64,000 bases of DNA from Phaeodactylibacter xiamenensis (GTDB lineage: Bacteria > Bacteroidota > Bacteroidia > Chitinophagales > Saprospiraceae), in the NCBI RefSeq assembly GCF_000759025.1, contig NZ_JPOS01000081.1, positions 110,034-174,033 of the forward strand, in the 5' to 3' direction. A program made the position numbers and the translations under genes. How positions within the stretch are numbered: the stretch's first letter is position 1; every line of letters begins with the position of its first letter. A model generated the notes under the pieces. The model did not search any database. It saw only the letters and a program-made list of their open reading frames with translations, and was not told the origin of the DNA. This document shows, one piece after another, positions 17,657-26,619 of this stretch.

Positions 17657-19524
17657 CTACTGTCTGGGATCAATATCTATTTCCCGGCCTCCATTTCTAA
17701 GCGAGAACGGGCCTGCATCCCGATCGAAGGCAGGCTTAGTGGTCCATTCTAGCCGAAGCTCATCGGTATGTAAGACCGCACGGGCTTTCACTTTTTTACC
17801 CTGAGCTTCCCAACCAAAATACTCCTGCCAGGCTTTAAGGTCGAGCAGCAGGGCGGGCGGCGGATTGGTCAGTTTCAAAAAACCACTGGGCATTTGAGCG
17901 AAGAGGTTCCCATCTGTATGGTTGTGGGCATTCGGCAGCTCAATGGCGTGCTTGCGGCAGTCGATGAAGATATTGTCGGTTACGCTTTGCGCGCGGGCTG
18001 TTCCACCTCTGCCTGCCACAATACGGGTCGGATTGAGGTAGGAGCCGTAGCCGGTATTTTCGATGTCAATGGCCAGATTGTGGTGAAAATGGATGCTGTC
18101 TGAGCCATCCGTGTAAAAGGCGTTGCCCCCGCGCCGTAATCGCCGCTGATGCAGTATTGGCTGCGCAGTTGGTGGAAGACGTTGTGATCGACGTCTATGG
18201 CACCCCGGCTGACTTCCACATAAATGGCACCCCGGGCAGTGGTGATATCGGAAAAGATGTTCTTCGTCACCCGGCAGTTTTCGCTGGAAAGATAGTCCAG
18301 CCAAATACCGGGCGCATAGGTAATGCGGCGGAATACATTTCGCCGGATCAGCGTCCCTTTGGCGCGGTGAAATTTGATCGCACCGGATTCCCAGCCGTGC
18401 TCCGCATCGTGCCAACCGATGTGCTCAAAGAGGTTGTCCTCCACCAGCAGTTGACGGGCACCATTAGCCTGCAATCCGCCGGTGCCGCAGTGGCGAAAGG
18501 TATTCCCGCGCACGATGTGGTGGCCCAGCCCGGGCTGGGAATTGGTATGCCACATTTCGTTGCCAAGGTCGAGGGCGATGCTATTGGCCCATTCCAGGGT
18601 ACAGTCCTCAATGACCCAGTGGTTGCCCCGCCGGGCAGAGACCATGCCGCGCTGTGGCATGGCAAACCCATTGCCGACCTTCTCAAAGTTGAGCCCCTTT
18701 AGCTTGATGTAGGGCAGGCCGTAGTCCTTTGGCGTAAAAACCTGCTCTTTCACCGTAGCCTCAATTGAGCTGTAATCGTTAGGCCCGGTACGTCCGGGGA
18801 AACGGACATGCAAGCGTAGCCCGTTGTGCTCAATCCAGTACGCGCCCTGCTCCGCTTTGGCAAGGTCTACCGGGTGCTCCGCCTGCTCAAGCAATTGTCC
18901 ATCCAAAAACAGCCGACCCCGGCGCTGAAAGTGGGCGTGCATATTGATATTCTTATAGTCCACCCATTCCAAATCCTGCCCCAGGTTCCGCAGCGCAAAG
19001 GGGTTGTAGCCCATAAACCATTCCGGTGGCAGATCGTATTGCCAGATCTGTAGTGGTGGTTTCTCAGTATCTTCGTAGGTGTGCCGCTGCCCGGTATAGC
19101 GCCGTCCTTTGCCGGGTTCCCATCCTTCCAGGGGCAATTCCCAGGCACCACTAATCACTACCCGGTGGCCGGGCGCCGCCGCATACGTGATCATCTTCTC
19201 CGGACTTGTTCCACCCCGTGCAGGATGTACCGCTTCCCGGTATGTACCGCTTTTGATCAGCACCCGTTCTCCGGGCTGCAAAGCCGCTGCTGCTTTTCCA
19301 ATAGTGCGCCAGGGCCGCGCCTCTGTACCCGGGTTGTCATCACTCGCCTTCGGATGATTTTGGTCCACGAAAAAAGTTCGGTCGGGCTCAGCTTCACTTT
19401 CCCAGCTTTCAAAAGCATTACCATGGGGCATCAGGCTGCTGTCAAAATCCCGGTAGGACGATTGACCAAACATGGAGCCACATAGTATCAGCATCAAGGG
19501 TAAAACAAAATAGCGAAAAGGCAT
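17657..19524 (-). pseudogene. Exported right-handed parallel beta-helix protein, frameshifted in a G run
   Basis: Start at 19524 gives MPFRYFVLPLMLILCG; an in-frame ATG 39 bases further upstream (19563) is also possible. The N-terminus carries FFVDQNHPKASDDNPGTEA, the DUF1565-like entry of beta-helix proteins, then coils with HHIVRGNTFRHCGTGGLQ, LVEDNLFEHIGWHDAEHG and NCRVTKNIFSDITTARGAI. At SQYCISGDYGAG the frame is lost. The continuation (NAFYTDGSDSIHFHHNLAID ... FSLRNGGREIDIDPRQ) lies in another frame and ends at 17657. The switch falls in a G5 run on the coding strand (C5 at 18126-18130 on the + strand); adding one G restores GAGGNAFYTDG and a continuous protein of ~622 residues. This could be mutation, phase variation or sequencing error. 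Beta-helix folds occur in polysaccharide lyases and GH28-like enzymes; no catalytic residues are assigned. Confidence 0.75.
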
Positions 19525-19800
19525 AATAGGTATTCGTTGTAATGGCTTTAATAATTTGAACATTGGGTTTGTATTCTACAATTGACCCCGTTAGGGGTCT
19601 GATGTGGGTAAAAAAATCACACTAATATCCCGTGCCGTAGGTACGGAATGTAAAACTATGACTTACAGAAGTCTGGTTGATTGAGCCGTAAATACCTGAC
19701 CATTTAATATGCAGTATTTGCAAGTGCTTCAGGAGCAAAAAAACTAACCACTAATTCGGCTTAGTCGCACTGTTGTCTTAATGTTGTTTACTTCCCTCTA
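19525..19800. other. Intergenic region with short palindromes
   Basis: This is the upstream region of the beta-helix gene. It holds a 6-bp-stem hairpin GACCCC-GTTA-GGGGTC at 19583-19598 and the near-palindrome CCGTGCCGTAGGTACGG at 19630-19646. From memory, strings of the second kind are dispersed in many Bacteroidota genomes, so it may be a small interspersed repeat. No promoter consensus or gene was identified. Confidence 0.4.
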
Positions 19801-19963
19801 GTGGTCTGTCAAGTGTTAATTTATGGGTTGAGTGGGAGCGAATTTTGAGGCTAATCAAGGCGGATGTTCCCGCGCATAGCAGCGCTACGTAAGGGGTTGT
19901 CCAACGAAGAGTAGTCTCAAAAGTCGCCGCAGGCAACCCCTAGTTTTAGCCTTGACAGACCAC
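19801..19963 (+). mobile_element. 163-bp MITE, copy 1 (TA target duplication)
   Basis: Perfect 13-bp-plus terminal inverted repeats (GTGGTCTGTCAAG ... CTTGACAGACCAC) are flanked by TA on both sides (19799-19800 and 19964-19965), as expected for IS630/Tc1-mariner-type target duplication. The element has no coding capacity. Read in reverse complement it matches 40403-40565 over its whole 163 bp with three mismatches. It lies between the beta-helix gene and the GH3 gene, beginning 15 bp beyond the GH3 stop, where it may affect the transcript end. The subterminal inverted repeat that is perfect in copy 2 has two mismatches here, so this copy looks the more diverged. Confidence 0.88.
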
Positions 19964-19978
19964 TAGAGTACCCAAGCC

Positions 19979-22261
19979 CTACCGGGGCGCAGCCAGCTCA
20001 AATTCCGCCTCCAGGTCCGCCTTAGAGCTGTTGCCTGCAAAGACCGAAAAGCGTCCCGGCTCCGCTTCCCACTTTCCATGAGCCGTATAAAAAGCCAGGT
20101 CAGCCTCCGTAAGCTCAAAGGTTATCTTGCGGCGCTGCCCGGGCTCCAGGAAGACCTTCTGAAACCCCTTCAGCTCCCGCACCGGAAGTGTACTGCTGCC
20201 CGTATGATCGCGCGTGTACAGCTGCACCACCTCGTGTCCCGCCCGGTTGCCGGTATTCGTAAGGGTGAGGCTGACTGTCAGTATTTCGCCCGGTGTAAGA
20301 GTCGAAGTGTTGAGCTTTAAGTCGCTGATTGTGAATTCGGTATAGCTCAACCCGTATCCAAAGGGATAAAGGGCATCCGTGCGCTCATCAATATAGCCCG
20401 ACCAGAAAATATGCGGATGATTTTCGTCTCCGGGGCGGCCGGTGTTTTTCTGACTGTAGTAAAGCGGCAGTTGCCCTACGGAGCGGGGGAAGCAGACCGG
20501 CAGTTTCCCGGAAGGGTTATAGGCTCCGGTTAGTACATCGGCTATGGCGTGCCCGGACTGACTGCCTAAAAACCAGGTTTCCACGATGGCTGGGATGCGC
20601 TCGTCCATCCAGCTCAGGTCAAGCGGGCGACCATTCATAAGCACGAGGACGATGTTTGGATTGACCTCGTAAACCGCTTCCAGCAGCTGCTGTTGGACAC
20701 CGGGCAGGTCGAGGTGCACCCGGCTGCGGGCTTCTGCCGACATAAAGCAGTCTTCCCCCAGTGCCAGCACCACCAGGTCGGCCTCCGCCGCCACCCGGCG
20801 GGCTTCCGCAAATCCCGAGGTGTCGTAGTCGATCGTCAGGCGGTCGCGGAAGCTACGGGCACCCGTTGTGATGCCACAGCCTTTGGCGTAGCTCCAGCGG
20901 GTATCCGGCCAGGCCGACTGCAGCCCTTCCCAAATGGATACAGCCGAGCTGTCTATGCCGCGTGCCCGCCAACTGCCCAGCGGATTGTCTTTGTCTTTAA
21001 TCAGCGGGCCGATCAGGGCAATTCGATTTTGCCGGGATAAGGGCAAGAGCTCTTGCTCATTTTTAAGCAAAACAATGGACTGACGGGCGATCGACCGCGC
21101 CGCTTCCTGATGCTCAGGAGCAGAGAGCCAGCGTTTTTCCCGTTCAGCGTCACAGTAGCGATAGGGGTCATCAAAGAGCCCCAGCTCAAATTTGACGCGC
21201 AAGATTCGGGCCACTGCCTGATCGATGACCGATTCGTCCAATTGACCGGAAGCCACTAATTCCTGCAAGTGGTAATGATAGGTCAGGGAGCCCATATCCA
21301 TATCGCTCCCGGCTTGGAGGGAAAGCGCAGCGGAACCTGATAAATCAGCTGCCTGTCCGTGACTCGCTACTTCCTTCACCGAGTTGTAATCGGAGACGAC
21401 AAAGCCTTCAAAGCCCCAGTCTTCCCGCAGTACCTCCTGCAGCAGGTAGGCATGCGTGGTCACCGGCACGCCATTAAGCTCGTGATACCCACCCATGAAG
21501 GTCGCCACACCGGCATCCACGCAGGCTTTAAAAGGTGGCAGTACCACGTTATGCAGGGTTTGCCGGCTCATGTCTACAGTATTGTAATCCCGGCCAGCTT
21601 CCGCAAAACCATACCCGGCAAAGTGCTTGGCACAGGCTGCTATGGTCGCATTGGAGGACAGGTCATCGCCCTGAAAACCTTTCACTTTGGCAACGGCTAC
21701 CTGCGCATTCAGGTACGGGTCTTCCCCGGCACCTTCCATGATCCGGCCCCAGCGGGCATCCCGGCTGACATCCACCATTGGGGCAAAAGTCCAGTGGACG
21801 CCGGCAGCGGCACTTTCCCGGGCGGTGATGCGGGCAGAAGTGGATATGGCTTCCAAATCCCAACTGCTGGCCTCAGCAATAGGGACCGGGAACAACGTCT
21901 CGTACCCGTGCAGCGCATCCAGCCCAAAGAGCAGGGGGATACCGTGGCGGTTGGCTTTCAGGTGCATTTCCTGAATGGCCCGGGTATTTTCGGTTCCGGT
22001 GATGTTCAGCATGGCACCCAGCAGGCCCTTGCTGAGTAAGTCGTACCGGATTTTATTTTCCCCTTCATCGGGGGGAGGGCCGGTGATGTCAAAGTGATTG
22101 CTGATTTGAGTCAGCTGTCCGATTTTTTCTTCCAGAGTCATGGCATCCAGAAGCGCCTGGATTTCAGCTTCGTAATGGGTTGTGTTATGGTTTGGGGTTT
22201 GGGCATTAAGCCATCCAATGGCAGCTACCCCAAAAATGGTGACTAAGGCTAATGGTTTCAT
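19979..22261 (-). CDS. GH3 beta-glycosidase (BglX-like)
   Basis: A 760-residue exported enzyme (signal peptide MKPLALVTIFGVAAIGWLNA) that removes terminal beta-linked sugars, commonly glucose or xylose. The GH3 N-terminal barrel is clear: LTLEEKIGQLTQ-like start (MTLEEKIGQLTQIS), DALHGYETLFPVPI, APMVDVSRDARWGRIMEGAG and KHFAGYG. EGFVVSDYNSV carries the nucleophile Asp291. The (alpha/beta)6 sandwich follows (IVLLKNEQELLPLS) and then a C-terminal fibronectin-III-like domain (VSLTLTNTGNRAGHEVVQLY). It is the last gene of a - strand operon, 20 bp after GH105. Length and motifs match periplasmic BglX-type enzymes. The donor sugar cannot be decided; in this context beta-xylosidase or beta-glucosidase are both possible. 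Confidence 0.93.
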   Translation of the reverse strand: MKPLALVTIFGVAAIGWLNAQTPNHNTTHYEAEIQALLDAMTLEEKIGQLTQISNHFDITGPPPDEGENKIRYDLLSKGLLGAMLNITGTENTRAIQEMHLKANRHGIPLLFGLDALHGYETLFPVPIAEASSWDLEAISTSARITARESAAAGVHWTFAPMVDVSRDARWGRIMEGAGEDPYLNAQVAVAKVKGFQGDDLSSNATIAACAKHFAGYGFAEAGRDYNTVDMSRQTLHNVVLPPFKACVDAGVATFMGGYHELNGVPVTTHAYLLQEVLREDWGFEGFVVSDYNSVKEVASHGQAADLSGSAALSLQAGSDMDMGSLTYHYHLQELVASGQLDESVIDQAVARILRVKFELGLFDDPYRYCDAEREKRWLSAPEHQEAARSIARQSIVLLKNEQELLPLSRQNRIALIGPLIKDKDNPLGSWRARGIDSSAVSIWEGLQSAWPDTRWSYAKGCGITTGARSFRDRLTIDYDTSGFAEARRVAAEADLVVLALGEDCFMSAEARSRVHLDLPGVQQQLLEAVYEVNPNIVLVLMNGRPLDLSWMDERIPAIVETWFLGSQSGHAIADVLTGAYNPSGKLPVCFPRSVGQLPLYYSQKNTGRPGDENHPHIFWSGYIDERTDALYPFGYGLSYTEFTISDLKLNTSTLTPGEILTVSLTLTNTGNRAGHEVVQLYTRDHTGSSTLPVRELKGFQKVFLEPGQRRKITFELTEADLAFYTAHGKWEAEPGRFSVFAGNSSKADLEAEFELAAPR

Positions 22262-22281
22262 GGCTAAGGCTTTCAGAGTTA

Positions 22282-24123
22282 TCAGTTGTTCAGTAGTTTT
22301 TGGACTTCAATGCCGGCGAAGATGAGCCCCAGCAAGCCATGGGAGTCGTCTTTTACCACCGGGCGCTTGTAGTAGTACTGCACGTCTTCGGTGCACATGG
22401 TGCCCATGCAGATTTGGCTCACGGTCCCGTCTTCCCCGATGACGCTATCCAGGGCTTTCCAGCCCTTAAGTACGTATGGGCGGTACTCTTTATCCTTGAT
22501 CCATCCCTGATTGATGCCACGGGCAATGGCCATAGTGAAAATGGCGGTGCCGGAAGTTTCCTCAAAGGAATCAGGACGATTGAGGACGTTGTGGTAAAAG
22601 CCGGATACAGGGTCTTGCATCTTGACCAGCCCGTCCACATGATCACGGTAAATTTTCAGGATGTCTTTGTACTTCAGATGGTCCTTGGGCAGGTAGAGCA
22701 GAACCTCCGTAGTTGCCCAGATGCCCCAGCCATTGGCACGGGACCAGTAGGGGAGCTTGACTTCGGGGCGCTCGGAGTACTGTGCGTGCATGTAGAGGTC
22801 CATCTCCGGGTCGTACACCCGCTTGTGGAAGCCTATCACCTGATTGGCGGCATCGTCGAAATATAGTTGCCGCTCTCCGGGCTCTTTGGCAAGCAATGCG
22901 GACTGCAGCAGGAACGGTATGCCCATGAACATATCATCCACCCAGGTAGTGTATTTGAAGGGCGTTTCCCTTGTGAACGTACCATCGGGCAGGCGGATTT
23001 GCTCCTTCATCAGATAATCCTGAGTGGCCTCCACCAGCGCCTCATATTCTTCCTGACGGTCAAAGTTATTGTCTTTGCGCAAGCGGTAAATAAAGGGCAG
23101 GGCAGGAGCGGAGGTGAAGTCCAGCAGGGGCGTATTCCAAAGATGAGTGTGGCGGGAATACGGCCGGTGCAGGGTATACTTCTCGTAACCGATGTACGGC
23201 TTGATATCAAACATGAAATTGCAATAAGTGGTCAGATAGTCCACATACTTTTGTTCTCCGGTAAACTCGCCCAGGTTTCGGATAGCCCAGGCGTAGCCCG
23301 CCGTATGGTAATTCCAGTCGTAGAGCGTGCCCCAGAGCGGATCCGCATCAATTACGTCTGCCAGGATTTCCACTTTTGGTAACTGCCAGGCGATTTCCTG
23401 ACCGCCGAATTCGTACAAACGCCCAAGCACAAAACCTTCTTCCGGTGGATAAGTGGTGCTCAACCCGGCCCGGTCCGGGTTGGGGAAGGGGCCAATGACG
23501 AGCCAGTTGGACAGCTCTGCCACCTCTTCGGTGATATGCGGCAGGTAACCGATGGACAGCTTCATCCATTCGTTGTCCTGTTTTTGCCCTTCCGGCACTT
23601 TGGGGAAGCGGGGGCGCAGGAAGACTTTCCAGTCGGTGCCTGCTGTTTCTGATTTAATGAGCAACTCATTCCTGCCTTTCTGAATGGGCAGCTGAATTGT
23701 ATTTTCCAGAAAGATATCTCGTTCTTCTTCCCGCACTACTGCGGGCCCGGTCTTCTGTTTTTCGTAGACGACTTTTCCATTGAGCCAGATTTTCAGCCCG
23801 TCGCTGTGGCTGACTTCCATGGGCAGCGTAGAAGTGCGTTCACTGTTGATAACGCTCAGTGCATAAGCCACGCCCGGTTTGCCCATTGGGAAAGTCCGCT
23901 CCAGGTTGAGCGTGTTCATACCCCGGAAGTAGGTGCCCGGTTTTTGAAGGATTGCCCGGAAAGCGAAAGGAACTTCCCGCAGGGTCTTATCCGCCACTGC
24001 TTTTACCGCATCCACCGGCTGTCGTTCAAAATCCTGGGCAAAAGCGAAGAGGGTGGAAAAGAGCAGGCACCCCATCAGGAACACCTGCTTTCTAACAATA
24101 CGTCGTGTATGAAACTTATTCAT
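22282..24123 (-). CDS. GH105 unsaturated rhamnogalacturonyl hydrolase with N-terminal beta domain
   Basis: A 613-residue exported protein. Residues ~1-30 are the signal peptide, ~35-240 a beta-rich domain with lectin-like stretches (GLKIWLNGKVVYEKQ, RNELLIKSETAGTDWKVFL), and ~265-613 an (alpha/alpha)6 barrel of the GH88/GH105 type. Diagnostic segments are YTTWVDDMFMGIPFL (catalytic Asp near 396-397), PYWSRANGWGIWATTEVLLY, VSGFYHNVLN and ETSGTAIFTMAIARGI. GH105 enzymes add water to the 4,5-unsaturated uronic acid left at the non-reducing end by lyases, releasing a keto-uronate. Its presence implies that a lyase acts upstream, yet no classical lyase is recognised in the window. It lies 6 bp after the preceding gene of the same operon. 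Confidence 0.88.
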   Translation of the reverse strand: MNKFHTRRIVRKQVFLMGCLLFSTLFAFAQDFERQPVDAVKAVADKTLREVPFAFRAILQKPGTYFRGMNTLNLERTFPMGKPGVAYALSVINSERTSTLPMEVSHSDGLKIWLNGKVVYEKQKTGPAVVREEERDIFLENTIQLPIQKGRNELLIKSETAGTDWKVFLRPRFPKVPEGQKQDNEWMKLSIGYLPHITEEVAELSNWLVIGPFPNPDRAGLSTTYPPEEGFVLGRLYEFGGQEIAWQLPKVEILADVIDADPLWGTLYDWNYHTAGYAWAIRNLGEFTGEQKYVDYLTTYCNFMFDIKPYIGYEKYTLHRPYSRHTHLWNTPLLDFTSAPALPFIYRLRKDNNFDRQEEYEALVEATQDYLMKEQIRLPDGTFTRETPFKYTTWVDDMFMGIPFLLQSALLAKEPGERQLYFDDAANQVIGFHKRVYDPEMDLYMHAQYSERPEVKLPYWSRANGWGIWATTEVLLYLPKDHLKYKDILKIYRDHVDGLVKMQDPVSGFYHNVLNRPDSFEETSGTAIFTMAIARGINQGWIKDKEYRPYVLKGWKALDSVIGEDGTVSQICMGTMCTEDVQYYYKRPVVKDDSHGLLGLIFAGIEVQKLLNN

Positions 24124-24129
24124 GGTTGT

Positions 24130-26451
24130 TTATTTTTTGAACTGAAGGGTGCGGCTTTCACCGGGCTTCAGGGTTGTTGTTGAAGTATTCCAAAGGGCAA
24201 GCTCACCAAGCGGGCGGGCCCGGTCGGCGGCATTTTCCACCAGTATCCTGACGGTGGCTATACCTTCGGTGGGATTGTGAAGGACGACCTCCAGGGCTTC
24301 CGCCGTTTCGGTTTGGCTCCTGACTTCCACGTGGTCAAAGGGTATGCAGATACCCCGGTCGGGCTGCACGTAGAGCCCTGGTATTTCCACGTAAGTGAGC
24401 ATAAGCGCCGTCTCCGACCAGGTTGTGAGGTAGGAAATTTCCCCAATGCCTTCCAGCCAGTCGGTGGTGCTGACCCGTTCGCACATCCAACCTTCCTTTG
24501 TCCCTTCGATGGGGTTGAGAGGATGGGGAAGGTACTGTGGCATATTGCGGGCGATGTCCTGCAGCAGTTCGGCATAAAAAGCATCGCCGGTCGCCCGGTA
24601 AAGCTTGAGCAGCGCCTGCCCGGAGTGGGTGCAAATGCCGGGTGCGCCGTGTTTGTTTTGGGTATTGGCGTTGACTGCGCCCATGGAGTGCATCCCTTCC
24701 CTGCCGAACAGGGAGTTTTCCGGAAAAGGATAGTCGTAGGCAATGACCCATGTGGCAAACTGCCGGGCGATATCTTCACCCATTTTCAGCCATTCTGTAT
24801 TGCCGGTGGCTTCGTAGAGACTGGCGTAGGATTCGATCAGGGCATAGCAGGACTCGCTGTCGGGGTTCTGCATGGCGTCGCCCGGGCCGCCGTTGGTCAG
24901 GCCGCGTTGTATGTAATTTTTGTAGTAGTAGCGGCCGGCCGCTTTCGCTGTTTCCAGGTAAGCAGGTTCGTTAAAGTAGGATGCGGCCAGGGTGAGGGCT
25001 GCCGGGATAATGCCCCCGCTCGTGGAGCCGCCTACAACGACTTCCCCGGAAGGGTTGTCTACGAAGTGCCCAAACTGCCCGTGGTCGTCCCAAATCTTCA
25101 CCAGGGCATCGGCTACGCCCTGCGTACCGGCAACCCAGTTGGGCTTTGGGGTAATCCCCAGGCTGTCCATCAGCATCAGCTGCTTAAGGACGTAGTAGAG
25201 CCCATCCCCACTCTTACGAATCAGGTGCCAGTTTTTGGTGTGTGGCTTGCGAATGTCGCCGCCGTACCATTGATCACCATGTTCTCCGGAGTCCCAGAAC
25301 AGCCCGGAGGGGGCAAGCCCGTCCGGAAAGAGCCAGTCGAATTGCCGGAGTACCCGCTGTCGGGTGGTATCATGCCCTTCCCACAGCAGGGGTAGGGTGG
25401 AAATCATACCGCCCGTCCAGCCGATCTGCCAGTCTTGGAGGAACATATTGCGGGGGCCGACCGAATAATACCCATGCTCGTCCTCCCAGTTCAGCCGGTT
25501 AAATTTGGCTTCCTGTACGGGAAAGGCCTCGGAAAAGGGCAGAATTAGCCGGTGCTTACCTGCCGGCAGATAGCTTTTGCGGATATGGGTGTAGTAATCG
25601 AATAGCCCTTGCAGTTCAGGCGCTGAAAACAAGTGCAACTGAAAGGTAATCTGAACGGTGTCCCCCGCAGTGAAATCCGCAGGTATATCATCGGAGGGCC
25701 AGCGGCTATCCGTAATCCGGTATTTATATTGCTCACGCACCACAGGAGCGGTGAGGCTAATGGTCGCTTTGTCCCGGTCCCTGTTCTCTGTGATGTCTAT
25801 GCCGGAATCGCCAAGCCGGGTCTGTGGCGGGGTCAGCAGCCATACGCACTGTTGTTTTTCCGGGTGATGGAACCCAATAGCGGGCAGGGTCATATCGCCC
25901 GTCCGCTGTTGGATGCGCGAGGGCCCGTCGCTTACGTTGAGCTTGGGCACATCGCTGATGATTGTGGGTATGTTGGGGCCAATATCCCTTGGGTCCAAAA
26001 GTTTGGGCGAGTAGCGGATGCGCCGGTAAGGGAAGCGGTTTCCATTGTAAACGGCTCCCGGCATCAGCACATAGTTGTCGGTGGACCAGTCAGAAAATTC
26101 AAAATCGATAGATACCGAGGCGGAAGGCGTTTGCCCGGATTGACAAATAAAGGTGGCGGTGCCTTCCAGTATATCTGGCTGACCGGGAAGGGGTTCCAGG
26201 TCTAGCTGAATGGCCCATGCGCTACCGGGTAAGGCAAGTGGATTACTCCCGGCTTGCAGCGGTGTGCTGTACCGGTTTGTCAGCAGATTGAAGTGTTCCG
26301 CATCGTACTGATTGACCCGTGCGTGCAGCTTCAGATCAGGAGGTAGTTTTGGGGCCTGAGCAGGCAGGAGGCCCATACCACATAGCAAAAATGCCAGGAT
26401 CAGCGGGATAGGGATATTGCCCCAAAGGCGTTTTGGAAAATACAGAAGCAT
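24130..26451 (-). CDS. Large exported protein, beta-sandwich plus alpha/alpha barrel, family not recognised
   Basis: A 773-residue protein when started at 26451, which gives a normal signal peptide (MLLYFPKRLWGNIPIPLILA); a start 14 codons earlier is possible. Residues ~40-310 are beta-rich (WAIQLDLEPLPGQPDILEGT, IPTIISDVPKLNVSDG). Residues ~330-700 show repeated helical pairs of an alpha/alpha toroid, including DWQIGWTGGMISTLPLLW, GGSTSGGIIPAALTLAASYF and GICTHSGQALLKLYRATGDA. The C-terminus is a beta domain (LEVVLHNPTEGIATVRILVE). This architecture is shared by several polysaccharide lyases and uronate-active hydrolases. Its tight spacing to GH105 (6 bp) makes a glycan-active enzyme likely, but I cannot assign a family or catalytic residues. 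Confidence 0.75.
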   Translation of the reverse strand: MLLYFPKRLWGNIPIPLILAFLLCGMGLLPAQAPKLPPDLKLHARVNQYDAEHFNLLTNRYSTPLQAGSNPLALPGSAWAIQLDLEPLPGQPDILEGTATFICQSGQTPSASVSIDFEFSDWSTDNYVLMPGAVYNGNRFPYRRIRYSPKLLDPRDIGPNIPTIISDVPKLNVSDGPSRIQQRTGDMTLPAIGFHHPEKQQCVWLLTPPQTRLGDSGIDITENRDRDKATISLTAPVVREQYKYRITDSRWPSDDIPADFTAGDTVQITFQLHLFSAPELQGLFDYYTHIRKSYLPAGKHRLILPFSEAFPVQEAKFNRLNWEDEHGYYSVGPRNMFLQDWQIGWTGGMISTLPLLWEGHDTTRQRVLRQFDWLFPDGLAPSGLFWDSGEHGDQWYGGDIRKPHTKNWHLIRKSGDGLYYVLKQLMLMDSLGITPKPNWVAGTQGVADALVKIWDDHGQFGHFVDNPSGEVVVGGSTSGGIIPAALTLAASYFNEPAYLETAKAAGRYYYKNYIQRGLTNGGPGDAMQNPDSESCYALIESYASLYEATGNTEWLKMGEDIARQFATWVIAYDYPFPENSLFGREGMHSMGAVNANTQNKHGAPGICTHSGQALLKLYRATGDAFYAELLQDIARNMPQYLPHPLNPIEGTKEGWMCERVSTTDWLEGIGEISYLTTWSETALMLTYVEIPGLYVQPDRGICIPFDHVEVRSQTETAEALEVVLHNPTEGIATVRILVENAADRARPLGELALWNTSTTTLKPGESRTLQFKK

Positions 26452-26555
26452 ATCCAGAGAATTAAGAGGTTGAAAATCAGGATTGTCAACCAAAGGATAA
26501 GCAGTGAAGCGTATTGTAATGAGGTAAAACTGCTGGTAACGAGCATTTCACAAAA

Positions 26556-26596
26556 GAGAAGGGTGCTCTTCCGAAGACGGAAAAGACACCCTTCTT
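26556..26596 (-). terminator. Hairpin terminator of the T9SS binding-module gene
   Basis: Inverted repeat AGAAGGGTG (26557-26565) / CACCCTTCT (26587-26595) with a partly paired interior (CTTCCG / CGGAA) sits just beyond the TAA of the - strand gene at 26620. It separates this gene from the downstream three-gene operon. Confidence 0.65.
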
Positions 26597-26619
26597 CTTC
26601 TGCGATTAAGTACTTATTG

